DNA from: Ectobius pallidus
Taxonomy: Eukaryota > Arthropoda > Insecta > Blattodea > Ectobiidae
Direction: 5' to 3'
Length of the DNA: 64,000 nucleotides
NCBI GenBank assembly: GCA_964059195.1
Contig: CAXKWD010000004.1
Location: forward strand, 123,166,043-123,230,042
Position 1 is the first letter of the stretch, and each line of letters starts with the position of its first letter. The position numbers and the translations under genes are program-made. The notes under the pieces are model-generated. The model was not told where the DNA came from. It ran no database searches and saw only the letters and a list, made by a program, of their open reading frames with translations. Below are positions 55,109 to 64,000 of this stretch, in pieces.

Positions 55109-55890
55109 TACACGCAAAGAATGTTTCCCGAAATTTTTGGCCTATTTTTTGTTGTTGTTACATTTTTTCAATTAATTGAAAAACATTTAAGAATTTTTCA
55201 GTTATATTATACACTCAGACTGTTCTCAAGATAATAGCAGACACCTTGTTAGATACGCAAATTAGTATTTTGGAGTTCTCGTCTAGTACGGAACTCAATG
55301 ATCCTTGACACTTGACCGTATTCATCGTAACAATAAGTTAACAGCTTAACAATAGCTGTGCCATTTCGCATGTTCTGCATATTTTAGATTACCATAGCGT
55401 TTAGGCTACTATACTTAAAGACATTAAACTTGTTGATTGAAATGAAATCTCTTATTTTATAGATGTATATTCTCCCCCTTACCATAATTATTGTGTATCG
55501 TACAACGAGCAGCGTTTCGATTCTTAGGCCACTACAGTGTTTTGCTCAAGCACGTTTCTTTCCAAATCTTGATTTTAGTATAAAGATGAGGGGTAGGCCT
55601 ACTTACCTGAAACAAAGGAAACATAATTATTAATTCTAAAAGTTGAGTAATTGCATTCTTAACTACATTCTTATTATGGAATTGATATATACCCAGGCCC
55701 CGATTTGATATATATTTCACTTTGAGAGAGGCTTGGTATAATCTCCTCTTTCATTTTACACTTGTAACCCCACTCACCCCCACCCAAAGTTATTATTTTA
55801 GTGTAAAGTTGGTTTTTACCCAAGTATCGATCAATAATGTTCCGACAGCATTTTATTATTGCGAGTAATTCAATCACTACCTGTCCTAGG
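55109..55890. other. anonymous AT-rich sequence
   Basis: No gene or element recognised. The hAT target duplication GTCCTAGG ends it at 55883-55890. Confidence 0.4.
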
Positions 55891-56347
55891 TAGAGGTGTA
55901 CAAATCTCGATTTTAGCTTGCCCATACCCGCTTGAACGCCAGGCAAGCAAGTTGCCAGCGTCATAGCTAGGAAGCAGGCAGGTTTCTTTAAACTTGTGGG
56001 TCAGGTCAAACCCAGCCTAGGCAAGTCAGAATAAGCTTGCGACATTCCTATCAGCTAAACAACTGTAGTTGCTAGTGTAGGAAAAACTTTCTTGCTTTTC
56101 TACATGCTGGTAGAAGAAATTCACCATGCAGATAAATAAAAGGTGGATAAAGTATTAAAATCCTTTTAGCGTCTTAACACAATTATTATTTTTATTATTA
56201 GGTAGATTTCGAAGAAAAATCTAATCTACCTAATCTACCTAATGACTTTCAAAAAATTCGTTCATATCTTTACGTTTCATGCCTCCCTAAGTACGAAACC
56301 ACCGCCTGTTAAAAAAATTGAGATATTTATATTAAATACAGTATATG

Positions 56348-56416
<69 letters not shown>

Positions 56417-57379
56417 TTACACGCTAGCGGCCGTAATTTTCAAGATATTTGAATCAAATTTTATTATGTTATTTCTAGGCCCAATAGTTCAGACAAGTTC
56501 GTTAATGAGCAAAATTGTCGCAAGAGGGTGGTCGGGGGAGGGGGTTGAAATTTTAAAACATTTAAATCTCGGCCCCTATGAAGTATAGAGGGAAACTTTG
56601 ATTGAATAAATTAGAGTACTCCTTATGGAGTTCACAGTGACACCAACGATTCGGGGGTTTTGGGAGTACGAGTGGGGGTGGGGGTATGGGGATGGAAATT
56701 CGAAATTTTCGAAACTACGTGTTGTGGGGTATCGTTGAAAAGCTCTTGATGAGTACTCTACAAATCAAAAACTAGTTTCTTGATAGTTCTCATATAAGGC
56801 GAGATTTGAATGTTTGAAAAAGTTCTCTTTCCTCCTTTTTGCAGTTATTATTGCGGGTTTGTCATGCCAAGGCTAAAGAAGAAGAATGCTACGCAGCGAC
56901 AGTAAATTAAAACAAAAGCACTTCGAAATCTACCTCAGCTTGTAGGCTTGCCTAAAGGGATTTTTGTTATTGTTATTAATGATTTTATGATGTTTTCTCG
57001 AAAATGTTTGAAAGTTTTTCCCATGCCGGACTAGTACTACCTTTGTTCATTGATAATTCAAACTGTCCACATTTTAGTTTCTCCTCGGCTTCCTTCAGGG
57101 TAAAATTCTCTAAACACATCTGAAGTCCCTCAACTACGTAACTGCACGACTTACCAGTGCACTGCTATACCCAGTTTCATATTCTTTCCGCCAGGCCTTG
57201 CAGTTTCCTTAGGTCCTGTGCAACCCATCAGGTTATGAAGAGCTTGTGACTCATAGCGACAGCATTTCTTATCATCGTTGTAATCTGGCTTGCTTTCAAG
57301 TCAAGCAAGTTAAAAGCTGTAACTGGTTGCAGAATTTCAAAGAGGCAGGCAAGCTAAAATCAGAATATGTACACCTCTG
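55891..57379 (-). mobile_element. non-autonomous hAT-like element, copy B
   Basis: Reverse-orientation partner of 46478-47882 over almost its entire length. A perfect 8-bp target duplication GTCCTAGG flanks it (55883-55890 and 57380-57387), and the ends are TAGAGGTGTACA...TGTACACCTCTG, both hallmarks of hAT elements. No transposase frame. Contains a TA tract at 56337-56414. Confidence 0.88.
56337..56414. repeat. TA microsatellite
   Basis: Imperfect GTATATGTATATGTATATG passing into about 28 TA units, inside hAT copy B. Confidence 0.95.
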
Positions 57380-57387
57380 GTCCTAGG

Positions 57388-57641
57388 CTATACAACAAAA
57401 ATTAAAAATATATTTTTCCACAAAAGGTAATTACATTTTGGCGAAACTGCATGATTTATATTTTTAATTCATTTGCCGGAAAATTTCTAAAATGACTAAA
57501 AATATCTGTAGTATGTAACATGTACAGTCTTTGAAATTTCCATTTGAAAAATCAGTATCAATATCAATCAACTAAACATGAGTTAAATTTTCTGTCATAA
57601 TGAGAGGGGTGTGCTTGTTTATCATTGTAGTTCATGGTGTC

Positions 57642-57697
<56 letters not shown>

Positions 57698-59870
57698 GAT
57701 ATAGAAAGACAGATTTCTTTTGAAATAGAAAGTTTAGCTCTGTATTTAGATGATATTACAATAACAGTAGGGAAACCACATAACAAAGGTTAAAACTATC
57801 AAACTAAATCAGACTACGAGGAATGACAATGAGTTGCTTTGCCTCCTCATTGGTAAAATTCAGTAGTGTCAACGCATTAAAACGGTCGCTTACTCATTGC
57901 CTTCTGCATTTGTTTTCGAACGAATCTACGGTAGGCCTATGTGCGGTAATTGTAGCAAAGTAAATTCCATCCTTAAACAACATAAATACATATTAAGATT
58001 AACGGAAAAACTAATGTAAGGGAAAGTGTAATACCTTTGTTCGTAAAATATAAAATAATGACCTATGTAGGACTATATTAGAAAAGTTGAAGAATCCTAT
58101 AAATGTAGAAGTAACATTCACAATCACAATACAGATAAGGGGACAATCTGGATGTTCCATTTTTGTAGAATGGCAAAGACAAACAAGAAATTTTATGTAA
58201 TAGCCTAAGTTCCCGAACGACTTAAGAGAACTACACTTAACTGTTTTTAAACTTAAATTAGAAACTTGGTTGTTCAATAACCCTTATTTTAATATAAGCG
58301 AATTTTGTGAATTGTAATCTCAAACCTGTAGATTTTATTTAAATTTTAATTATATTCTAATCTTATTATCTACTTCACTTGGCATATCAAACGTTTGAAG
58401 TGTTTATGTTTTAAACTTTCGTAATTTATTGTAATCATAAAATTGTAATTGCATGGTTTTATTTCTTCCTTTGGGAGCTTTCTTCAAAAATAGAGCTGTA
58501 ATTTGATAAGTGTTTTGCTGGATTGCGAAGAGCGAATGACGGAAGAGTCCAGGTGCGTCGCGGCGTACACTTTGAGAATCCCTGCTTTATGATAATATAA
58601 GTTTGGTAAGAAGAAAAAAGTAGAATTTAATAGTTGCCATGGATGTATGAGCCATAATGAAATGTTTTCAAGAAATGACGGAAGCCATTTGGTCCCGTAA
58701 TTAAAATGTGGTATTATAGAACTTGTAAATGTAAATATCTGAGAAGAAAAGCAAACGGGGACTTAATAGACAAGAAGAAGAAGAAAAAAAGGGAACATGA
58801 AAGGGAAGAACTTCATACGAATGTTCTGTGAGTATTAAGCTAACAACCATAAGGAGAAACGGAAAAGCCTATCTTAACAAATGTTAAATATAAAGTATAT
58901 TTTCTAAAAAAAAACTAGGCACTTGATCTTTTTACATCGTCTAGATATCATTAATGAAAAACGATTTTTTCATAATTATACTTATTTACTTAAATTATTT
59001 TTATTCATAAAAAATATTGCAATTTTTAAGTACCACGTGACATATTAATATTTAATAAATTAACCAATTCAGAAAGTGTTTTTTTCAGTGTATGTAAGAC
59101 ATCTTAATACGCAAATCGTTAAAACTTCAAGATCGCAGGTTAAGTAGAAGATGAGAAAATGTTCCTTTTTTTTATAGATAAAGTAATCTTACCGGAAACG
59201 AGCTCAAAATTAAAACATCCCTTCGCCATAGTCTGGATCTTCCGAGAAAAATAAAATAGCATGGATAGAATTATAGTATAACTATGTATGATAGGTCTGA
59301 TACACTATTTTAAAGAGGAAAATCCAGAGAATCAAATAAAATAGGCCTAATAATTTAAAAAAACTAAATTTTCACCAAGCAATCAAATGAACTTAAAAGT
59401 ACAAGCATCCCTGCGCCATTGTTGAATCTTCTCAGAAAAAGAAAACATGGATAAAGTTGCAGTAAAATTACGTATGATACATCATTTTAAAGAGGAAAGT
59501 CCAGAGAACAAAATGCAATAACAAAAATAAAATCACAATTTTCATCCAAAAATCAATTCCATTTCCCTTAAATAAATGTAGAATTTTGATATAATAAGTA
59601 ATATTTTCAGCTGATGTGAACTAGACAGTTTATTTTATAGTCGGATGTGGCATTAGAAGTCATGATTGAAATGTATCACAGTTTATTCTGTTAAGCAATT
59701 ACGAAATGTTTCAAACAAAACCTTTAGCTCTTAATAATCTTATACCCACGTCGCGTAAAGATTTAAACAAAATCATTGTAGATGACAAAAAACTCACTAA
59801 AAAATAAAGTCAGGTAAACTGATGTAACAAAGTGCCAGTATGTTTTTGTTTAATCAGTTATGATTGCAAT
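57388..59870. other. anonymous sequence with degraded unit blocks and an ATT tract
   Basis: An (ATT)n microsatellite of about 18 units is at 57642-57696. Near 58630-58760 there is a diverged relative of 19140-19330. Around 59690-59790, TTACGAAATGTTTCAAACAA and TTTAAACAAAATCATTG words recall the unit upstream blocks. No gene recognised. Confidence 0.45.
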
Positions 59871-59879
59871 TATGATATG

Positions 59880-59985
59880 CAGAATATAAAAAAAGTCAAA
59901 TTGGCCGGTATCGGGATCTGAACCATGGAACTCCAAAATGTGAGGCCAAGACGTTACCATCTCGGCCACCTGGGTCAGTTTAACG
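59880..59985 (-). mobile_element. tRNA-like SINE head
   Basis: On the - strand it reads CCAGGTGGCCGAGATGGTAA (A-box-like GGCCGAGATGG) and, about 45 bases later, ATGGTTCAGATCCCG (B box). This resembles a tRNA with a long variable arm, but the acceptor stem does not close well, so a SINE or tRNA pseudogene is more likely than a functional tRNA. Confidence 0.6.
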
Positions 59986-60149
59986 ATCTAGTTGGATAAG
60001 CGCATGTAAAGCAATAGTGTCATTTGTCATAGCTAACTATATTTTAATTTTCAAAGCCTTATAAGATCACATTAAAACAATAGGCTACGTTGTCATGATA
60101 ACTGATTTGCATTTCATAAATTCTTTCGAATAAGTATATATTACCATAA

Positions 60150-60960
60150 AATAGGCACCAAATTGAGCATTACTCCGAAACAGGTCAGCCAATTTTATCC
60201 AATATCAATAGACGTCTTCCCATGAACATTATAAATGTGTATACCAAGTTTCATAAAATCCGGTAAAGCGTATTTGAGTGAACGCGTCTTTAAAATAGAC
60301 ACTAAATTGGGTTTTACTGAGGTACCGGTCAACCGATTTGGTCCAATATCAGTAGACGTCTTATAAATGGGTATACAAAGTTTCAGAAAAATTCAATAAA
60401 GCATATTTGAGTTGTCGCGACTTCTTATATATTAACTTAAAAGGCACTAAATTGGGCATTATTCCGGTACTGGCCAACCGATTTGGTCAAATATCAATAG
60501 ACGTCTTTCCATGGACATTATAAATGCGTATATGAAGTTTCATAAAAATCAGATAAAGCTTATTTCAGTTATTGCGCCTTCAAAATAGACATTATATTGG
60601 GTTTTACTCCAGTACTGGTCAACAGATTAGGTTCAAATTGAATAGGGTACTTCTCATGGACGTCATAAATGCGTAAACCAAGTTTCATGGAAATCCGATA
60701 CAGCTTATTTGAGTTAAGGCGCCTTTCTAATATAATCTATTAAAATAGGCACTAAATTGGGCATTACTCCGGTACCGGTGAACCGATTTGGTTCAATATC
60801 AATAGGGTTCTTCCCATGGACATTATAAATGTGTTTTCCAAGATTCATGAAAATCCGAAAAAGCGTATTTGAGTTATGGCGCGTACAGACACACGGACGG
60901 ACGGACAGACATTTTTCGTCCCTACACACAATCTCATAAAGTGCCATACTGGCACTTAAT
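60150..60960. repeat. five-copy tandem repeat of about 145 bp
   Basis: Anchor words GGTCAGCC, GGTCAACCGATTTGG, GGCCAACCGATTTGG, GGTCAACAGATTAGG and GGTGAACCGATTTGG start near 60183, 60327, 60472, 60617 and 60777 (spacings about 144, 145, 145, 160). Each copy also has an AATAGACGTCTT-like word and AAGTTTCATAAAAATCCG. The last copy runs into CAGACACACGGACGGACGGA. No coding frame across copies. Confidence 0.9.
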
Positions 60961-61106
60961 GCATTTTTAATTATAATGTAGTACTAACAGTAAGAGAAAA
61001 TCGCCGCCAATATTCATGCCATATTCCCAGGAAATATTCCACCCTAAATAGAACATTTTGATTTTCTATGATTTTACTTTCTCGGCATAGAAATACTGAG
61101 CGACAC
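60961..61106 (+). repeat. large-unit upstream block (rightmost recognisable)
   Basis: AACAGTAAGAGAAAATCGCC and TATTCATGCCATATTCCCAG parallel 22150-22215 and 28290-28340. In those copies the block also runs into CA-rich sequence, so the microsatellite that follows was probably part of the unit before the LINE inserted. Confidence 0.6.
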
Positions 61107-61109
61107 TCA

Positions 61110-61154
<45 letters not shown>

Positions 61155-61182
61155 ACATACACACACACACATACACACATAC
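61107..61182. repeat. ACAC/ACAT (ACAY) microsatellite
   Basis: (CA)n followed by ACAT/ACAC tetramers up to the LINE 5' end. Confidence 0.95.
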
Positions 61183-61197
61183 AGGACGGATGCCAAT

Positions 61198-62334
61198 ATG
61201 GCGGATGAGGAGAATACCGAAGCTGATCGCGCTCTAGAAGATTTAGTAAGCGTTACGGAAAAGAGTGGAAACCTGAGAAAGGATCTGAAGGATCTGGTAC
61301 TCAAATCTGTGAGTAGACTTAGAACAGTTCTTTCGAAACTGAAAACAAACATATCAGAGATAAATGACGAAAAGAATGCTTTGAACATTAAGGTTAAGGA
61401 ATACGAAGAAAAGATAGCTGTGCTGGATGATCCACGCCGAAGTACTGGACAGGTGGCGCTATCTGCCAACAGATTCCATAATCATCCTGCCTGCCATGCG
61501 GATGGCCCTGCGCTTCCTAGCGGCAGACACCGTCAACTCTACTCTGATATCATCAGCTCAGTCGGCTCAGGAATCGGACAAAAAACAGAAAAGCGCTACA
61601 AGCTGGTTGTTACTTCTAAACTGAACGAATCAGCGGAAGCTATTAAGACTATCCTGAAAAGCAAAATAAACCCAACTGCAATAAACGTAGGCATAAAGAC
61701 TCTCAAAGCTCTTAAGAATGGAAAAGTTATAATTGAGACAGGAAGTAAAGAAGAAATAGATACCCTAGACATGACTATCAACACAAACTGTGGAAACTTT
61801 TTGGAATCTAAGATCTCGAAACTGTTTAACCCCAACCTCGTTATCTACAACATCCCAGAAGACATCACCAAAGATAACGCCGCGGAAATAATCATGAAGC
61901 AAAACCCTAACTTAGATTTGAAAGAAAACGATGTTGCTCCAAAATACATTTACACAACAAGGAGGAAGACTAGAAATTTAGTAGTTGAAGTAGGATCAGA
62001 AGCCCGGAAGAGAATTCTCCAAACTAAACTGAAAATAGGCTGGCTAATATGCAATGTGGAAGATCACATCTCCCCTAAAAGATGTTTTAAATGCAGCCGT
62101 TACAATCACAATCAAGTAAATTGTAATGCAGAAGTAACATGCCCGCTATGTGCTGGAACTCACAGACTAAAGGAATGCGAGACGTCCAAAGAAAATTTTA
62201 AATGCATAAACTGCATCACATTTAACAACTACAATCAAGGAGAAAAGATCAGTATACATCATACTGCACTAGACAGAAACTGCCCAAGTTTTCTAGCAGT
62301 TATAAAAAGGTATAGACTAAACATAGATTACTAA
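61198..62334 (+). CDS. LINE ORF1, Gag-like nucleic-acid-binding protein, 378 residues
   Basis: ORF1 protein that packages the retrotransposon RNA. Residues about 15-75 are rich in K/E/L heptads and likely coiled coil. A basic low-complexity linker spans 80-130. About 134-290 is an RRM/PRE_C2HC-like region. Three zinc-knuckle motifs follow: C296-C299-H304-C309 (CX2CX4HX4C), C315-C318-H322-C327 and a looser C336-C339...H354/H355...C362. The start is the first ATG in this frame after the microsatellite; an out-of-frame ATG at 61190 precedes it. Upstream codons through the CA tract are also open, so a longer frame is possible. The stop TAA shares its last A with the ORF2 ATG. Confidence 0.88.
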   Translation: MADEENTEADRALEDLVSVTEKSGNLRKDLKDLVLKSVSRLRTVLSKLKTNISEINDEKNALNIKVKEYEEKIAVLDDPRRSTGQVALSANRFHNHPACHADGPALPSGRHRQLYSDIISSVGSGIGQKTEKRYKLVVTSKLNESAEAIKTILKSKINPTAINVGIKTLKALKNGKVIIETGSKEEIDTLDMTINTNCGNFLESKISKLFNPNLVIYNIPEDITKDNAAEIIMKQNPNLDLKENDVAPKYIYTTRRKTRNLVVEVGSEARKRILQTKLKIGWLICNVEDHISPKRCFKCSRYNHNQVNCNAEVTCPLCAGTHRLKECETSKENFKCINCITFNNYNQGEKISIHHTALDRNCPSFLAVIKRYRLNIDY

Positions 62335-64000
62335 TGGCCCCAACTACCCAAATCAGCAAGCCGATACGAGCAGGACCACAAATTAAATGCCTACAGATCA
62401 ACTTGCAGCATTCGAAGGCAGCAACTTACAACTTAGCTCAAATTGTCACAGAATTGAAAACTGACATAGTTTTTATTCAAGAACCGTATCTGTCTCAAAA
62501 CAAACTGACAGGTATTCCAGTAAAGTACAAGACTTTTACAGCTGGAAATGGTAAAAGAAGATCGGCAATAATCATCTTAAACAACTGTATTGACGCGGTG
62601 ATTCTGAATCAGTTCTCGGACGAAGACACAACAGTATTAGAGGTTACGCTGGGTAAAACAATCTTCATCGCAGTAAGCATGTATATGGACATAACGAGGG
62701 ATATTGAAGTAGACACTTTTAAAATAAGGAACATTATGGACCACGCTGGGCAGAGGGAAGTGCTCGTAGCCATGGACAGTAATGCAAGATCCAAGCTCTG
62801 GAACGACGTCATTACTAACAGAAGAGGGAAAATCCTTGAGGAATTCTTGCTGGGGAATCATTTATTTATTATCAATGTAGATGATGAGCTTCCAACATTC
62901 CAAACCAGCAGGGGATCAAGCAAAGTAGACCTCACGGTAAGCACAGGTCAACTCGTGAAAGAAATAGAGAGTTGGGAAATAATCCCAGAAGAAAGCTGTT
63001 CAGACCATAAAATTATAACGTTCAACATAGGGACAGCGGCTTACTACTCTAGTGGTATCAACTATGGAGGATTAAGGTACATAAAAAAGAAAGAGGACTA
63101 CAAACAATTTGATATAAACCTTACCAACGTGATAAAAGAACAGTTTAAGCTTGAAACAGAAAATATCAACCACCTAGACCGGGAATTACAAAAAATCGTT
63201 TCCAGCACCTCTAACATCGAATATATGGTCAACACATTCCAAGATATAGTTACAACAGTGTGTAAGAAATCATTCAGAACTCTGAAGCATCGCCCAAGGA
63301 CAGTCAGCCACAAATCGGTCCCCTGGTGGACACAAGAGCTAACAATAATGAGGAAAAAGGTCAACGCATTTAGAAGACGATACCAGAGGACATTCAGAGA
63401 TGAAGAATTGCGTACGCAAAGAAAATTACAATTTGGTGCTGTCAAAAGGGAATATCAGGCTGCGATCAGACAACAGAAAGCAAAGTCTTGGAAGGAGTAC
63501 TGTACCATATCTACAAGTAGCAACCCGTGGAACGCTGTATACAAGCTTGCCTCCGGGAAGATGAAGAAAACGAGCACCCTACAATCGCTGATAAAATCAG
63601 ACGGCTCCTATACGACAGGATTAGTGGACACCCTGAATCATCTAATGGACAGATTCACCCCTACAGACAACACAGAAAACGACAGCGAATACCACAAGGC
63701 AGTCAGAACCCAAATACTGCAGCCTCCCAACACACATGATGACAAACCATTTATAGTACAAGAAATCGAAACTATTATAAAAAACATGAAACCCAACAAA
63801 GCCCCTGGAGAAGATGGGATCACAAGCGACATACTACAGCAAGTGTTCAGCCAGGTACCTCTGTACGTAACCGCAATATATAATGGGTGCTTAAGGACAG
63901 GAACTTTCCCCAAGATATGGAAACAGGCAAAAATCGTACCGATAGTGAAGCCAGGGAAAGAAGGAACTGAAGACGTGTCAAAATACCGCCCGATAAGCTT
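62334..64000 (+). CDS. LINE ORF2, endonuclease-reverse transcriptase, N-terminal 555 codons (partial)
   Basis: I translated this frame to the window end and found no stop. The apurinic-like endonuclease domain spans about residues 15-230: QINLQHSKAAT (N23), FIQEPY (E50), AMDSNARS (D148) and SDHKIITF (D224, H225), the usual catalytic set. A linker follows, then the start of reverse transcriptase with NMKPNKAPGEDGI and KYRPIS at the very end. The QxNLxHSxAA and QEPY signatures fit the R1 clade. ATG lies in TAATG with the ORF1 stop, suggesting translation by termination-reinitiation, as reported for the R1-clade element SART1. The catalytic YxDD motif lies beyond the window. Confidence 0.92.
   Translation, partial: MAPTTQISKPIRAGPQIKCLQINLQHSKAATYNLAQIVTELKTDIVFIQEPYLSQNKLTGIPVKYKTFTAGNGKRRSAIIILNNCIDAVILNQFSDEDTTVLEVTLGKTIFIAVSMYMDITRDIEVDTFKIRNIMDHAGQREVLVAMDSNARSKLWNDVITNRRGKILEEFLLGNHLFIINVDDELPTFQTSRGSSKVDLTVSTGQLVKEIESWEIIPEESCSDHKIITFNIGTAAYYSSGINYGGLRYIKKKEDYKQFDINLTNVIKEQFKLETENINHLDRELQKIVSSTSNIEYMVNTFQDIVTTVCKKSFRTLKHRPRTVSHKSVPWWTQELTIMRKKVNAFRRRYQRTFRDEELRTQRKLQFGAVKREYQAAIRQQKAKSWKEYCTISTSSNPWNAVYKLASGKMKKTSTLQSLIKSDGSYTTGLVDTLNHLMDRFTPTDNTENDSEYHKAVRTQILQPPNTHDDKPFIVQEIETIIKNMKPNKAPGEDGITSDILQQVFSQVPLYVTAIYNGCLRTGTFPKIWKQAKIVPIVKPGKEGTEDVSKYRPIS

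Larger units (their letters stand above)
61183..64000 (+). mobile_element. R1-clade non-LTR retrotransposon, 5' part, truncated by the window edge
   Basis: It begins within an ACAY microsatellite, with only about 15 bp before ORF1. ORF1 (Gag-like) and ORF2 (endonuclease plus reverse transcriptase) are both open, and they overlap as TAATG. The R1 clade contains families that insert specifically into ACAY or other simple repeats (the Waldo group), which suits this location. The 3' end is outside the window. Whether the true 5' end is here or slightly truncated cannot be told. Confidence 0.85.

Noticed and set aside
59880..59985. Functional tRNA gene on the - strand
   Set aside because: A- and B-box-like words are present, but the acceptor stem does not close, so SINE head or pseudogene is more likely.
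61107..61469. - strand ORF of 120 codons opposite LINE ORF1
   Set aside because: It is the complement of ORF1 plus the microsatellite (low-complexity VCVCV repeats), so an artefact.

Overview
This window looks like non-coding, repeat-dense nuclear DNA from an insect. The pointers are AT-rich sequence, tRNA-derived SINEs with Pol III boxes, an R1-clade LINE, a BEL/Pao retrotransposon, hAT and Tc1/mariner remnants, interstitial TTAGG repeats, and many TAGGCCTA-like and TACCGGTA-like words. A cockroach- or termite-like genome would fit, but that is inference. I see no conventional single-copy host protein gene. The only intact long reading frames are the BEL/Pao polyprotein and the two ORFs of the LINE at the right edge. 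Almost all shorter ORFs look like chance.

From about 1.3 kb to 53 kb the backbone is a multi-copy, same-strand array of a multi-kilobase unit (about 5.1 to 6.8 kb between most neighbouring copies once large insertions are removed). Each full unit holds, in order: diverged upstream blocks; a block around an AAGCTTTATT word; an exon-like segment between a TTTCTGCAG acceptor-like site and a CTCAAA/GTAAAT donor-like site; and a roughly 205 to 242 bp module far more conserved than its flanks. The module reads as a structured RNA. Helix P1 is a 12-bp pairing between ACCAAAGACCAG at the exon-like end and CTGGTCTTTGGT at the module start. P2 is an ATCGCTG/CAGCGAT hairpin. P3 is a 14-bp TCTGTTATTCCTTT/AAAGGAATAACAGA stem around a variable loop. 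P4 and P5 form a terminal domain. Seven copies of the module are present (3839, 17026, 23618, 25820, 30910, 45871, 52806). An eighth unit lost it next to a mariner fragment near 15 kb. Substitutions between copies mostly keep pairing, including U-G, U-A and C-G at one P5 position. This tandem family of structured RNA units is the best candidate for an undescribed system. I do not recognise it.

The array is interrupted by many insertions. These are an unidentified retroposon-like piece (2.27-2.53 kb), a 3-kb TG...CA element with ATAT flanks (5.5-8.5 kb), SINEs (9.5, 26.2, 28.0, 43.4 kb), a LINE reverse transcriptase 3' fragment (9.9-10.6 kb), a mariner transposase tail (15.1-15.3 kb), unknown insertions at 17.3-18.3, 18.5-18.8, 20.25-21.1 and 24.5-25.1 kb, and a very young BEL/Pao element (32.0-40.2 kb) nested in a TTA-flanked MITE. 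Others are a palindromic GC-rich insertion (41.75-42.2 kb), two inverted non-autonomous hAT copies (46.5-47.9 and 55.9-57.4 kb), and a deleted Tc1/mariner element with terminal inverted repeats (54.4-55.1 kb).

Right of 53 kb the array decays. It gives way to anonymous sequence, an ATT microsatellite, a tRNA-like SINE, a five-copy 145-bp tandem repeat (60.15-60.9 kb), and an ACAY microsatellite that abuts the 5' end of an R1-clade LINE. Its ORF1 and ORF2 overlap by TAATG, and ORF2 runs off the window.
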